Shown here: positions 10,901 through 17,046 of the stretch, piece by piece
Layout: each line of letters begins with the position of its first letter
Numbering within the stretch: position 1 is the stretch's first letter
Source of the DNA: Pseudomonas sp. FEN
GTDB taxonomy: Bacteria; Pseudomonadota; Gammaproteobacteria; Pseudomonadales; Pseudomonadaceae
Length of the DNA stretch: 64,000 nucleotides
Assembly: GCF_904067045.1 (NCBI RefSeq)
Contig: NZ_CAJFDC010000025.1
Location: forward strand, 58,498 to 122,497
Direction: 5' to 3'
Translations under genes and position numbers: made by a program
Notes under the pieces: model-generated
Databases searched by the model: none
Told to the model about the DNA's origin: nothing
Seen by the model: only the letters and a program-made list of their open reading frames with translations

Positions 10901-12280
10901 CTGGCGCTCAATGGCCGGCATAAGGTCAAGGGTTTTGACCGATACGTCAAAATCAGCGACGACACTCTGCAGGATGCTCATGAAGCGCTGTTGCAGCGCC
11001 TCGATCTGCTCGGCTTCGAAATAGGCCTCGTTGTAGATGAAGTGCATCCACACATCGTCGTCCGGCGCGGCCTCACGCACATGTAGCGCCAGTGGCTGTT
11101 GTTCGTATCCATTGCTGAGTTTGACCGGCTGCGCGGGCGCCGGACCGTACCGGGTGTCATGGTCGAGTTCGTAGGACAGCACCAGGTCGAACAACTGCCG
11201 TCGACCCAGGTTCTGCAAGCCGAGTTCACGATTGAGCTCGCTCAACGGAAAGCGCTGATAACGGTAGTCCTGCTTGAGCGTCAGGGCGATTTTTCTGACC
11301 AGCTCGCTGAAGCCCAGGTCGGTCCCCAGGCTGAAACGCGCCGGGCTCATGCCGACGAACAAACCCAGCGTGGCCTTGTGCGCGGCGTTGGCGCGATTGA
11401 GGATGGGCAGGCCGATCACCAGCTCATCACGTTGGCTCACGCGGGTAAAATAGCTGTACAGCGCCCCTAGCATCACATGGAAGACCGTCGCCTGACTGGA
11501 GGCTTTCGCCAGTTCGCCGAGGCGATTGTAAAGCGCGCGTGGCAGGCGCCAGGCATGGTTCTGGCTGGGGGCCAGGCGCTGCCCGAAGCGGCTTTCATAG
11601 CGGGGCGCGAGCAGCGGCTCGGGCAGCGTGCGATATTTATCCAGCCAGTATTGACGTTGGCGCTGAAAGGACGGCGAGTCTTTGTCGGTCTTTTGCTGCT
11701 CGACATAGGCCTGATAAGTCGGTGCGCCGGCCGTGCTTTTCGCTGGGTGTTGTAGCGCGGTATAGGCCTCGCTGACCGCCCGGCCGATCATGGCGAAGGC
11801 CCAGCCGTCGGCAATCAGGTGATGACAATTGGCAAAGTGGTAATAAAGCCCTTCCCGAACCTTGAGCAGGCCCATGCGAAACAGCACGCCGCCGTCAAGG
11901 GAAAACGGGGTTTGCAAGTTTTCTTGCATCAAGGCCAGCGCGGCGGCCTCTGGATCCTCATGCCCTGACACATCGTGCAAGGCCAGCGGCACGCTGACCG
12001 ACTCCAGGAAGCGTTGACGCGGTAGGGGATGTTCGGGCGATCCGGGCTGCAACTGGATACGTAGGGCGTCGTGGCGCCTGACGACCTGATCGATAGCCTG
12101 TTGCAACCGTGCGGCATCGACCGCGCCGTTGATTCGGGCATAGCCACCGATGTTGTACAAAGGGCTGTCGCCATGCAGCGTCTGGTCCAGCCAGATATCC
12201 AATTGTGGCGCGGTAAGCGGGTAAGGCAGCGGCTCTCCACTCGAAGAGGGCGTGACCAGAGTCATTGTGTTGTTGCGCAT
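4958..12280 (-). CDS. braB: Dimodular NRPS, C-A(Ser)-T-C-A(Pro-like)-T-TE (BraB-like)
   Basis: A 2440-residue peptide synthetase. Domains: C1 (HHLIADGW at 153-160); A1 (TSGSTGLPKG at 631-640); T1 (GGDSL, Ser1024); C2 (QHALLDGW at 1229-1236, first His of the motif replaced by Gln); A2 (TSGSSGRPKG at 1697-1706); T2 (GGNSL, Ser2102); TE (GWSYGG, Ser2233, His in GDHLSMM). Reading the ten specificity positions by alignment to GrsA gives DVWHLSLIDK for A1, the classic serine code, and DVQFNAHVVK for A2, close to proline codes. There is no epimerase. An N-terminal C domain suggests that an acyl group is loaded first. The Ser-Pro, C-starting layout with a following FAD monooxygenase matches BraB of brabantamide and the pyrrolizidine synthetases. 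Start ATG 12278-12280 is preceded by AAAGGA; a second Met five codons on is possible. Confidence 0.92.
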   Translation of the reverse strand: MRNNTMTLVTPSSSGEPLPYPLTAPQLDIWLDQTLHGDSPLYNIGGYARINGAVDAARLQQAIDQVVRRHDALRIQLQPGSPEHPLPRQRFLESVSVPLALHDVSGHEDPEAAALALMQENLQTPFSLDGGVLFRMGLLKVREGLYYHFANCHHLIADGWAFAMIGRAVSEAYTALQHPAKSTAGAPTYQAYVEQQKTDKDSPSFQRQRQYWLDKYRTLPEPLLAPRYESRFGQRLAPSQNHAWRLPRALYNRLGELAKASSQATVFHVMLGALYSYFTRVSQRDELVIGLPILNRANAAHKATLGLFVGMSPARFSLGTDLGFSELVRKIALTLKQDYRYQRFPLSELNRELGLQNLGRRQLFDLVLSYELDHDTRYGPAPAQPVKLSNGYEQQPLALHVREAAPDDDVWMHFIYNEAYFEAEQIEALQQRFMSILQSVVADFDVSVKTLDLMPAIERQQMLDEWNRTEVDYPKEPLLHQLIEHQAAARPEAIAVRFEEQTLSYGELNRQANQLAHTLIEAGIRPDARVALCVERSLEMVVALLGILKAGAAYVPMDPGYPAERLRHMLSDSAPGVLITTHALLTKLPTVTAPVLCLDTDHERLSRQPQHNPDATALGLTPQHLAYVIYTSGSTGLPKGVMNQHDGVVNRLLWARDTYAVDEHSRILQKTPFSFDVSVWEFFLPLLSGAQLVVAAPGGHQDPRYLMDIMASAGITLLHFVPSMLQLFLDQAEPQRLPDLTQVLCSGEALPYALQQRFFERLPKVRLHNLYGPTEAAIDVTSWQCRPDLHQGIVPIGKPIANTQLHILDANLQLLPPGLAGELHIGGIGVARGYLNRPELTAERFIRDPFQAAPQARLYKTGDLGRWLPDGSIEYLGRNDFQVKIRGLRIELGEIEARLIACPGVKDAVVIARQASTDDTYLCAYLVGEPGWVLSAQTLHEALRQQVPDYMVPRHLVQLEQLPLNVNGKLDRKALPEPDAALASRDGTAPRTALEQSLADLWRDNLKCAALGIHDNYFMLGGDSLKVIHLQVKAREQGIALTLAQIYQHPSIAQLAQSIQAQEGPSTGLAPLARMAPFAQVPEAIRLASAGVFDDVFAASQLQVGMIYHAMMHPDSAIYHDIFRYRLRLRWDAAAWERACRALIRRHPALRMSFDVGHAEAPMARVHTTVEAPVQVIDVVSLSRHERSNAVAAYVDERKRYRQDWQQAPLYQFGVFVAADEIDLVFSFQHALLDGWSVATLMRDLITLYTSAQGADALPALTTTPADFISLEREATANEAHGRFWREYLHEAPVASMTSWVHALAPDPTPHRSAYREMPAADVARLEAFCREQDLPLRAVLLAAHGFAQAILSNREEVLCGVISHGRPEFEDAASVLGLFLNTLPVRFSTLGQDWLELIRGAMGQEQQLFPHRRYPFALIHRETAVTLNVVFNYVDFYVLNDMVAQGKEILIDWETTEASNYDLLTTMGRHPANGSLMLKMDYRTARVATSQVEAYADYVLRTLQLMIAAPHATPRIPAWLPSLGRNTPTSTSMAPRHNLSTLLLESFARHGEQIAISFEQTRLSYRQLANASAQLVSWLRQHGIGQGDRVAIMMPRSPDLIVALLGVIQAGAAYVPIDLSYPEDRIRLILEDSQPRLVLFADASASLVTALADTTDKRHWDSVVAEFGDNLPRSHDLVAAIAAEVVGEDNAYLLYTSGSSGRPKGVAMPHQALTNMIRWQNRRQEADARPAAALKTLQYSPISFDVSFQEILSTLTCGAQLVMIDEGLRYDFIRLLKFICAQDINRLFLPYVAFQGLAEVAQQLGIRPVSLHQVNVAGEQLKITAEIRKLIDGLDDCQVENHYGPTEAHVVTSLRLDGATASWPSMPPIGTPIDGVRMHVLDATGNACPVGVMGDLFIEGKCLANGYWNQPELSAERFVHRQLEGSTRRVYKTGDIGFYLPSGDLVYQGRSDAQVKIRGYRVELGEIEVAMLGSAQFGADIQQVAVIDKLAADGSRYLVGFVQVMPDRQLDLDRLKAEMRLTLPDYMLPNMLVDIAQIPLGPTGKIDRQRLQQVEVQNTLLRPFTAPRNTVETLLQAYWQETLDLEEISIHDNFFELGGNSLKAVRLIAMLARNQDFEASLSDFIQAPTIAEFANVLQRSATAPAETGALVDFNNATRAPTLFLVHPIGGHVLCYAALARVLKNQVHLYALQAPGTWDSREPLQSVRAQAVHYADAIEQVAPQGSLNIGGWSYGGVVAYELASELKRRGRRLSNVFLLDTIVRVKQGEVSIERSEFMNWFMWELLSGDGQEEYDYHALDFSSLSDTEAFEAIKQHGIDQGIFNASITLVALDQLYRVFRANWQSLLDYRFPPEDLPLTLFAADVELPDVLRAPHEQVGTAFRDPYRGWRSIAPEVERIAVEGDHLSMMREPHIERVGACIKSRIDAARVRNVEAMTTPA

Positions 12281-12302
12281 GTTCGTCGTCCTTTTCGAAA
12301 GT

Positions 12303-12341
12303 TGACAGAAAGGGGACGGGCTGGCCGTTCACTTTCTGTCA
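12303..12341 (-). promoter_or_regulatory. Inverted repeat between the glycosyltransferase and NRPS genes
   Basis: Ten-base arms TGACAGAAAG (12303-12312) and CTTTCTGTCA (12332-12341) are perfectly complementary around a 19-base loop. They lie in the 94-base gap between the two biosynthetic genes, about 20 bases upstream of the NRPS start. There is no T-run, so this is not a classical terminator. It could be an mRNA processing or stabilising hairpin, or a protein-binding site. The structure is seen directly; the function is not known. Confidence 0.45.
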
Positions 12342-12374
12342 CTGATCATCCCTGATGAGGTTTTGCGCTATGTG

Positions 12375-13619
12375 TCAGCGCGAGGCGAGTGCTTCAACTT
12401 GCAGCGCTGCGGCTTCACGCGCCGATTCACCGCTGGGCATCAGCGTGCGATAGCGGTCGCAGTGGGTGCGTACCTCCTGGCTGTTCAACACTTTGTCCAG
12501 CGCTGTCGCCAGCGACTCGGCGGAGGCTGGAGGGAATACCCGCAAGCCGCAGCCCAACCGCTCCATTCGCGCGGCGTTGTCGAACTGATCGTGAGCAAAA
12601 GGCGTGGCGACTTGCGGCACCCCGGCCGCCATCGCCAGTGCGGTTGTCCCGACGCCACCGTGATGCACCAGTGCCGAACTCTGCGGCAGGATGCGGCTCA
12701 TCGGCACGTAGCGCCGTACCAGAACCTTTCCTTTGGTGACCACCGTCGGGTCTACCGGTTGGCTGGTCAAAAACACTCCACGGCGGTTGATCAACTTGAG
12801 TGCTTGCACCGCGTTGGCGAAATACCGCTCACTGTCGACCATGGTCGAACCCGGGGTAAACACTACCGGTGAGGCCTCGTTCAAGAAGTCCGCGAGTTCG
12901 GCATCCGTCTCCTGGAAACTGGATTCATCGAAGAGGGGGAATCCTGTCAGTACTGTCTGGGCGGGCCAGTCATGTTGCACAGGGGCGAGCCAGTCTGGAA
13001 ACAAGCCCAATACTCGATCCGGAGAGGCGATCCACTGGCTGATAATGCGTTTGGTCGGTGGCAGTCCCAATTCATTGCGAAAACTGTTGAGTTCCGGCGC
13101 CATGATCCGATCAAGAAAGGCGCGCTCAATGAATCTCAGCAACGTGCGCTTTACGGGATAAGGCAAAAAGGCCGGCAAATTCGTGCCGGGTGGATGGGTG
13201 GAGGGCGCGGCCGCCGACCAGAAACCGAACGGCGAGACTTGCGCGGTAATGAGTGGAATACCGTGTTTTTCCTGTAGCAGGCGCGCGGCAAAGGCCCACA
13301 AGGAGCCCAGCATCACGGTCTGATCGTCACACGCCTGTTCCAGCAGCCGATACTGTTCGCGTAACGTGCTGGCGACGGTTTTCCACAGGGTGGGAAGCGC
13401 CGTCCGTGGGTGCCATAACGCCGGGTCGGCCATGACCGTGTCATATTCCTCACGGGTACCCAATGGCAAGAACTTGAAGCCACACCGTTCGATCAGCGGG
13501 GCGAATGCCGCGCTGGCGCAAAATGTTATCCGATGCCCGCGTGCGGCGAGCGTGCGGCCGATCCCGACAAAGGGATGAACGTCACCGGCTGAGCCGATGG
13601 CGGTAATGATCACGTGCAT
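12375..13619 (-). CDS. braA: RhlB-like glycosyltransferase of the NRPS cluster (BraA-like)
   Basis: A 414-residue GT-B glycosyltransferase (GT1/UGT type), close in length and sequence to rhamnosyltransferase RhlB. The N-terminus ITAIGSAGDVHPFVGIGRTL and the donor-site region HHGGVGTTALAMAAGVPQ, followed by HDQFDNA, are the family landmarks. RhlB joins dTDP-L-rhamnose to a 3-hydroxy fatty acid. Here no RhlA is present, so the acceptor is probably the 3-hydroxyacyl chain of the lipopeptide, as in brabantamide, whose fatty acid carries a deoxysugar. It is the first gene of the operon; AAGGAG precedes the ATG. The NRPS starts 94 bases after its stop. The sugar specificity cannot be read from sequence. 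Confidence 0.88.
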   Translation of the reverse strand: MHVIITAIGSAGDVHPFVGIGRTLAARGHRITFCASAAFAPLIERCGFKFLPLGTREEYDTVMADPALWHPRTALPTLWKTVASTLREQYRLLEQACDDQTVMLGSLWAFAARLLQEKHGIPLITAQVSPFGFWSAAAPSTHPPGTNLPAFLPYPVKRTLLRFIERAFLDRIMAPELNSFRNELGLPPTKRIISQWIASPDRVLGLFPDWLAPVQHDWPAQTVLTGFPLFDESSFQETDAELADFLNEASPVVFTPGSTMVDSERYFANAVQALKLINRRGVFLTSQPVDPTVVTKGKVLVRRYVPMSRILPQSSALVHHGGVGTTALAMAAGVPQVATPFAHDQFDNAARMERLGCGLRVFPPASAESLATALDKVLNSQEVRTHCDRYRTLMPSGESAREAAALQVEALASR

Positions 13620-13768
13620 AAGACTCCTTCTTGAGTGATCGTGCGGTTTCAGGGCTACGATATATCCTTTACCGTGGCTGCCCGTTTTCCTCCGAGGCTG
13701 TTGGTCTCCCTGCCGAACAGCTTGTTGTTCAGCGCATCATTCGATCGATTTGACTTTGGCGGATGATT

Positions 13769-13784
13769 TAAACCCACAGGTTTA
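13769..13784. promoter_or_regulatory. Palindrome TAAACC-N4-GGTTTA, candidate operator of the NRPS operon
   Basis: Two perfect six-base arms are separated by CACA, about 150 bases upstream of the glycosyltransferase start. A symmetric site of this size could bind a dimeric regulator. No factor can be assigned from the window. Confidence 0.35.
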
Positions 13785-13938
13785 TAGGTGTCTGTAGGGG
13801 AAAACAGGGACGTGCGAGGTGGAAAAACGAGCACCGGTCAATCGCCTGCGATCGATAGCGGTTGCTTGATTGAGCCATGCGGTTGGCTAGGTTTGGCACC
13901 TTCAAACATGATCTAATCAGGCGACACATTTGAGGGCG

Positions 13939-13952
13939 CGAAAATATTTTCG
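13939..13952. promoter_or_regulatory. Perfect 14-base palindrome CGAAAATATTTTCG
   Basis: The site is fully self-complementary and lies 55 bases upstream of the XRE-cupin start codon, a usual place for an autoregulatory operator. It is AT-rich in a GC-rich genome, which makes chance less likely. Assignment to the XRE protein is inference. Confidence 0.4.
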
Positions 13953-14007
13953 TAAGGCATCTGCAGGCCATCCCTCACAACCCTCAGATTCTTGAAATAG
14001 GGCTGTC

Positions 14008-14556
14008 ATGGATACGGGTTCACGACTCAAGCTTGTACGAGAAAGCTACAAGATCTCTCAGCGGGAGCTGGCAAGGCGCAGCGGTGTCGCCAACGGAACA
14101 ATTTCGTTGATCGAATTGAATCGTGTCAGCCCATCTGTCAGCTCGTTGAAAAAACTCCTCGAAGGGTTTCCCATGACCTTGGCGGACTTCTTCTCTTTCG
14201 ATCAGCCTCCGAGGGAGCAGCGCTATATCTTCCGCGCCAATGAGCAACCTGATTTGGGGCGTGATGGATTAAGGCTGCTGCTGGTCGGCGCTCCGTTATC
14301 TGGCCGGCAAATGCGAATGTTGCGCGAGCAGTACGCTCCCGGGGCAGGCTCGGGGGCGGAACCGATCGTGCATACAGAAGGAGAAGAATGCGGTTTGGTG
14401 ACGCGTGGCACCATTGAACTGACCGTTGGCGGACAGATCAGCGTGCTGACAGCGGGGGACGGGTATTACTTCCCGACGACGTTGCCACATAGCTTTCGCA
14501 ATATCGGCCAGGATGAAGCCGAGATCATCAGCGCCAACACGCCGGCGAACTTCTGA
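14008..14556 (+). CDS. XRE-family transcriptional regulator with C-terminal cupin
   Basis: A 182-residue protein. An N-terminal helix-turn-helix (about residues 5-60; SQRELARRSGVANGTISLIE) is joined to a C-terminal cupin barrel (about 110-178; HTEGEECG through PHSFRN). This architecture is shared with PuuR/SutR regulators, in which the cupin senses a small ligand. It is transcribed away from the NRPS operon, with a 388-base shared promoter region. It could control the operon, itself, or unlinked genes; in Pseudomonas such proteins often control amine or amino-acid catabolism. The ligand is unknown. Confidence 0.85.
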   Translation: MDTGSRLKLVRESYKISQRELARRSGVANGTISLIELNRVSPSVSSLKKLLEGFPMTLADFFSFDQPPREQRYIFRANEQPDLGRDGLRLLLVGAPLSGRQMRMLREQYAPGAGSGAEPIVHTEGEECGLVTRGTIELTVGGQISVLTAGDGYYFPTTLPHSFRNIGQDEAEIISANTPANF

Positions 14557-14640
14557 TCGCCGACCGAGGCATCCTGGGCGGTGGCGTTGACGGTACAGTT
14601 GTCTGTTATCGTCATCGGTGGGCGCGACTTGACTCGGATT

Positions 14641-15543
14641 TCAGATTCCCCAACCACCGCGTACTGCTTTTCTAATCCCTTCCAACAGCATCGCAAATGC
14701 CGGGTTGTCGTTATTTTCGCGCCAGATCAAATGCAGCTCGCTTTGTACGCCTTCGCCCAAATCGATAGTGCGAAACACTACGTTCTTGAACACGACACTG
14801 GTAGCGCAGCGAGGGACCAGGGCCAATCCCATTCCGGCGTTGACCAGAGCCAGGATGGTCAACGAAGAACCGAGCCATTGCACGTATTGCGGGGCGACGC
14901 GGGCCGAGCGGAGCATGCCGGTCAGCAGTTCATTGAACGGCGGGTAGGCCGAGTGGGAGTACATGAGAAAGGGTTGCGCATCGAGGTCCTGGACGGACAC
15001 GGTTTCAGCGCTGGCCAGCGGGTGACTGTTGGGGATGGCCAGCACGAACGGCTCACGCACCAGGCATTCGGTGGCATAGCCCGGTTCCAGTAAAGGCGCG
15101 CGGACGATGCCCAGGTCAATGCGGCGAGCGCGCAGGGCTTCGTGCTGTTGGTAGGTGTTCATCTCCGACAGCTCGATTTTGACCTGCGGCTGTTTGAGCC
15201 GCGCTTCAGCAATGACCTTGGGCAGGAACTCGTACACCGCACTGCCGACGAAGCTGATGTTGACCGAACCGATGTCCCCTTCGGCGAAGCGCCGGGCGCT
15301 TACCGCGGCTTGCTGGGCACGCTCCAGCAGGTTCTGGGCCTCGATGAAAAATGCGCGGCCGGCAGCGGTCAGGGCGACGCTGCGGGTCGTGCGGGTAAAC
15401 AACTCGACGCCCAGGTGGTGCTCCAGCAGTTGAATCTGTCGACTGAGGGGCGGTTGCGTCATGTTCAGCCGTTCGGCGGCCCGACGGAAATTGAGCTCGG
15501 TTGCCACGGTGGTAAAGCAACGCAGTTGTGTCAGCTCGAACAT
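14641..15543 (-). CDS. LysR-family transcriptional regulator
   Basis: A 300-residue LysR protein. The winged HTH is at residues 1-60 (MFELTQLRCFTTVATELNF; MTQPPLSRQ), followed by a substrate-binding effector domain. The start chosen is the ATG at 15541-15543, giving the standard LysR N-terminus. The frame remains open further upstream, but that part runs antisense through the MFS gene. It is divergent from the sugar-acid transporter and dehydratase, so it most likely activates them in response to the sugar acid. The HTH and N-terminal linker resemble the BenM/CatM/CatR branch; the inducer is not known. Confidence 0.88.
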   Translation of the reverse strand: MFELTQLRCFTTVATELNFRRAAERLNMTQPPLSRQIQLLEHHLGVELFTRTTRSVALTAAGRAFFIEAQNLLERAQQAAVSARRFAEGDIGSVNISFVGSAVYEFLPKVIAEARLKQPQVKIELSEMNTYQQHEALRARRIDLGIVRAPLLEPGYATECLVREPFVLAIPNSHPLASAETVSVQDLDAQPFLMYSHSAYPPFNELLTGMLRSARVAPQYVQWLGSSLTILALVNAGMGLALVPRCATSVVFKNVVFRTIDLGEGVQSELHLIWRENNDNPAFAMLLEGIRKAVRGGWGI

Positions 15544-15648
15544 TGATCTAATCCAGGTATCAATCGAATGCCAGGTTAGATTAGACGGGATCAATCGTTG
15601 CGTCCATGATCGGTGGGTCCCTAAAAAAACAATGATCGGGAGTCGCCC
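15544..15648. promoter_or_regulatory. Divergent LysR-gudP control region
   Basis: The 105-base gap contains ATTGATC and GATCAAT (15542-15548 and 15589-15595) and, nested inside, ATCTAA and TTAGAT (15546-15551 and 15577-15582). Nested dyads between divergent genes fit LysR-type recognition and activation sites. The repeats are visible; their use is inferred. Confidence 0.4.
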
Positions 15649-17046
15649 TTGAATACCCTCCAGAGTCCACCGGATCCGAATGTGCTGGGCCGGGCCGCGG
15701 CCAAGGTGAAACGCCATGTGCTGCCGCTGTTCGTGGTGATGTTCATCGTCAACTACATCGACCGGGTCAACATCGGTTTCGTCCGTAGTCACATGGAAAC
15801 CGACCTGGGCATTGGCGCCGCGGCCTATGGCTTGGGTGCCGGGCTGTTTTTCATCGGTTACGCGATATTCGAAGTCCCCTCCAATATCTTGCTGCAACGC
15901 TACGGTGCTCGCGCCTGGCTGACGCGGATCATGTTCACCTGGGGCGCGGCGGCCATGGCCATGGCCTTTGTGCGCGGCGAAACCAGCTTCTACGTGTTGC
16001 GTTTCATCCTGGGTGCCGCCGAAGCGGGGTTTTTCCCGGGGATCATTTACTACTTCACCCAATGGCTACCGTCGAGCGAGCGGGGCAAGGCCATGGCGAT
16101 CTTCCTCAGCGGCTCGGCCATTGCTTCGGTGATTTCCGGTCCGGTGTCCGGAGCGTTGTTGAACGTCAATGGATTCAGCCTGCATGGTTGGCAGTGGATG
16201 TTCCTGATTGAAGGTTTTGCCTCCATTGTGCTCTGCGGCTTTGTCTGGTTCTGGCTGCAGTCCCATCCGCGCGAAGCAAAATGGTTGAGCGCAGAGGAAA
16301 AGGCCACGCTGATCAGCGCTATCGCACTCGAACAGCAGGCTCGCGAAGCCGCGCTGACGGTCAAGCCGTCGATGTTCAAATTGCTTGCCGATCGGCAGAT
16401 CGCCTTGTTCTGCTTCATCTACTTCTCCATTGCCTTGACCATTTACGGTGCGACGTTCTGGTTGCCGAGCATGATCAAGAAAATGGGCAATATCGGTGAC
16501 TTCCAGGTCGGTCTCTTCAACTCGATTCCGTGGATCATTTCGATTATCGCGATGTACGGCTTTGCCGCCCTGGCCAGTAAATGGAAGCATCAGCAGGCCT
16601 GGGTGGCCTTGACGTTGGTGATCGCCGCATTCGGTATGTTCATGTCCACTACCGGGGGGCCGATCTTCGCTTTCGTCGCCATCTGTTTTGCCGCGATCGG
16701 TTTCAAGGCCGCCTCGGCGTTGTTCTGGCCGATTCCGCAAGGCTATCTGGACGCTCGTATCGCGGCCGCGGTGATCGCCCTGATCAACTCCATCGGCAAC
16801 CTCGGCGGTTTCGTGGCGCCGACCGCATTCGGCTTCCTGGAACAGACCACCGGCTCCATCGAGGGTGGGCTGTATGGCTTGGCCGCCACCTCACTGCTGG
16901 CCGCCGTGGTGATTTTCTTCGCCCGTACGGCACCGCGTGGCGACACCTTCCGTCCCGAGGGCGGTAAACCCGCCGAGAAGCTGGCGTCGAAAACCTCCAT
17001 CAGTCATCAAGCCTTGAACTCCGGCCCACAGGGAGCCTGCTCTTGA
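15649..17046 (+). CDS. MFS sugar-acid/anion:cation symporter, GudP-like
   Basis: A 465-residue, 12-helix MFS transporter of the ACS family (NYIDRVNIGFVRSHM in helix 1; RYGARAWLTRIM in the loop 2-3 region). It starts with TTG at 15649, preceded by GGGAG; no ATG is well placed. The next gene, a glucarate dehydratase homologue, starts within its stop codon (TTGA), so uptake and first catabolic step are co-expressed. The substrate is therefore probably D-glucarate or a related aldarate. The closely related ACS families also carry galactonate and aromatic acids, so the substrate rests mainly on the neighbour. Confidence 0.85.
   Translation: MNTLQSPPDPNVLGRAAAKVKRHVLPLFVVMFIVNYIDRVNIGFVRSHMETDLGIGAAAYGLGAGLFFIGYAIFEVPSNILLQRYGARAWLTRIMFTWGAAAMAMAFVRGETSFYVLRFILGAAEAGFFPGIIYYFTQWLPSSERGKAMAIFLSGSAIASVISGPVSGALLNVNGFSLHGWQWMFLIEGFASIVLCGFVWFWLQSHPREAKWLSAEEKATLISAIALEQQAREAALTVKPSMFKLLADRQIALFCFIYFSIALTIYGATFWLPSMIKKMGNIGDFQVGLFNSIPWIISIIAMYGFAALASKWKHQQAWVALTLVIAAFGMFMSTTGGPIFAFVAICFAAIGFKAASALFWPIPQGYLDARIAAAVIALINSIGNLGGFVAPTAFGFLEQTTGSIEGGLYGLAATSLLAAVVIFFARTAPRGDTFRPEGGKPAEKLASKTSISHQALNSGPQGACS

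Larger units (their letters stand above)
13620..14007. promoter_or_regulatory. Divergent promoter region between the NRPS operon and the XRE-cupin regulator
   Basis: This 388-base non-coding stretch is AT-richer than its flanks and must hold the promoters of the biosynthetic operon (leftward) and the regulator (rightward). Two perfect short palindromes lie in it: TAAACC-CACA-GGTTTA at 13769-13784 and a 14-base one at 13939-13952. A 67-codon frame on the minus strand (13768-13971) has no recognisable content. No lux-box-like element was noticed. Confidence 0.5.

Noticed and set aside
15544..16062. Extension of the LysR protein by 173 residues upstream
   Set aside because: The frame is open only because it runs antisense through the MFS gene; the LysR fold starts at the ATG at 15541-15543.
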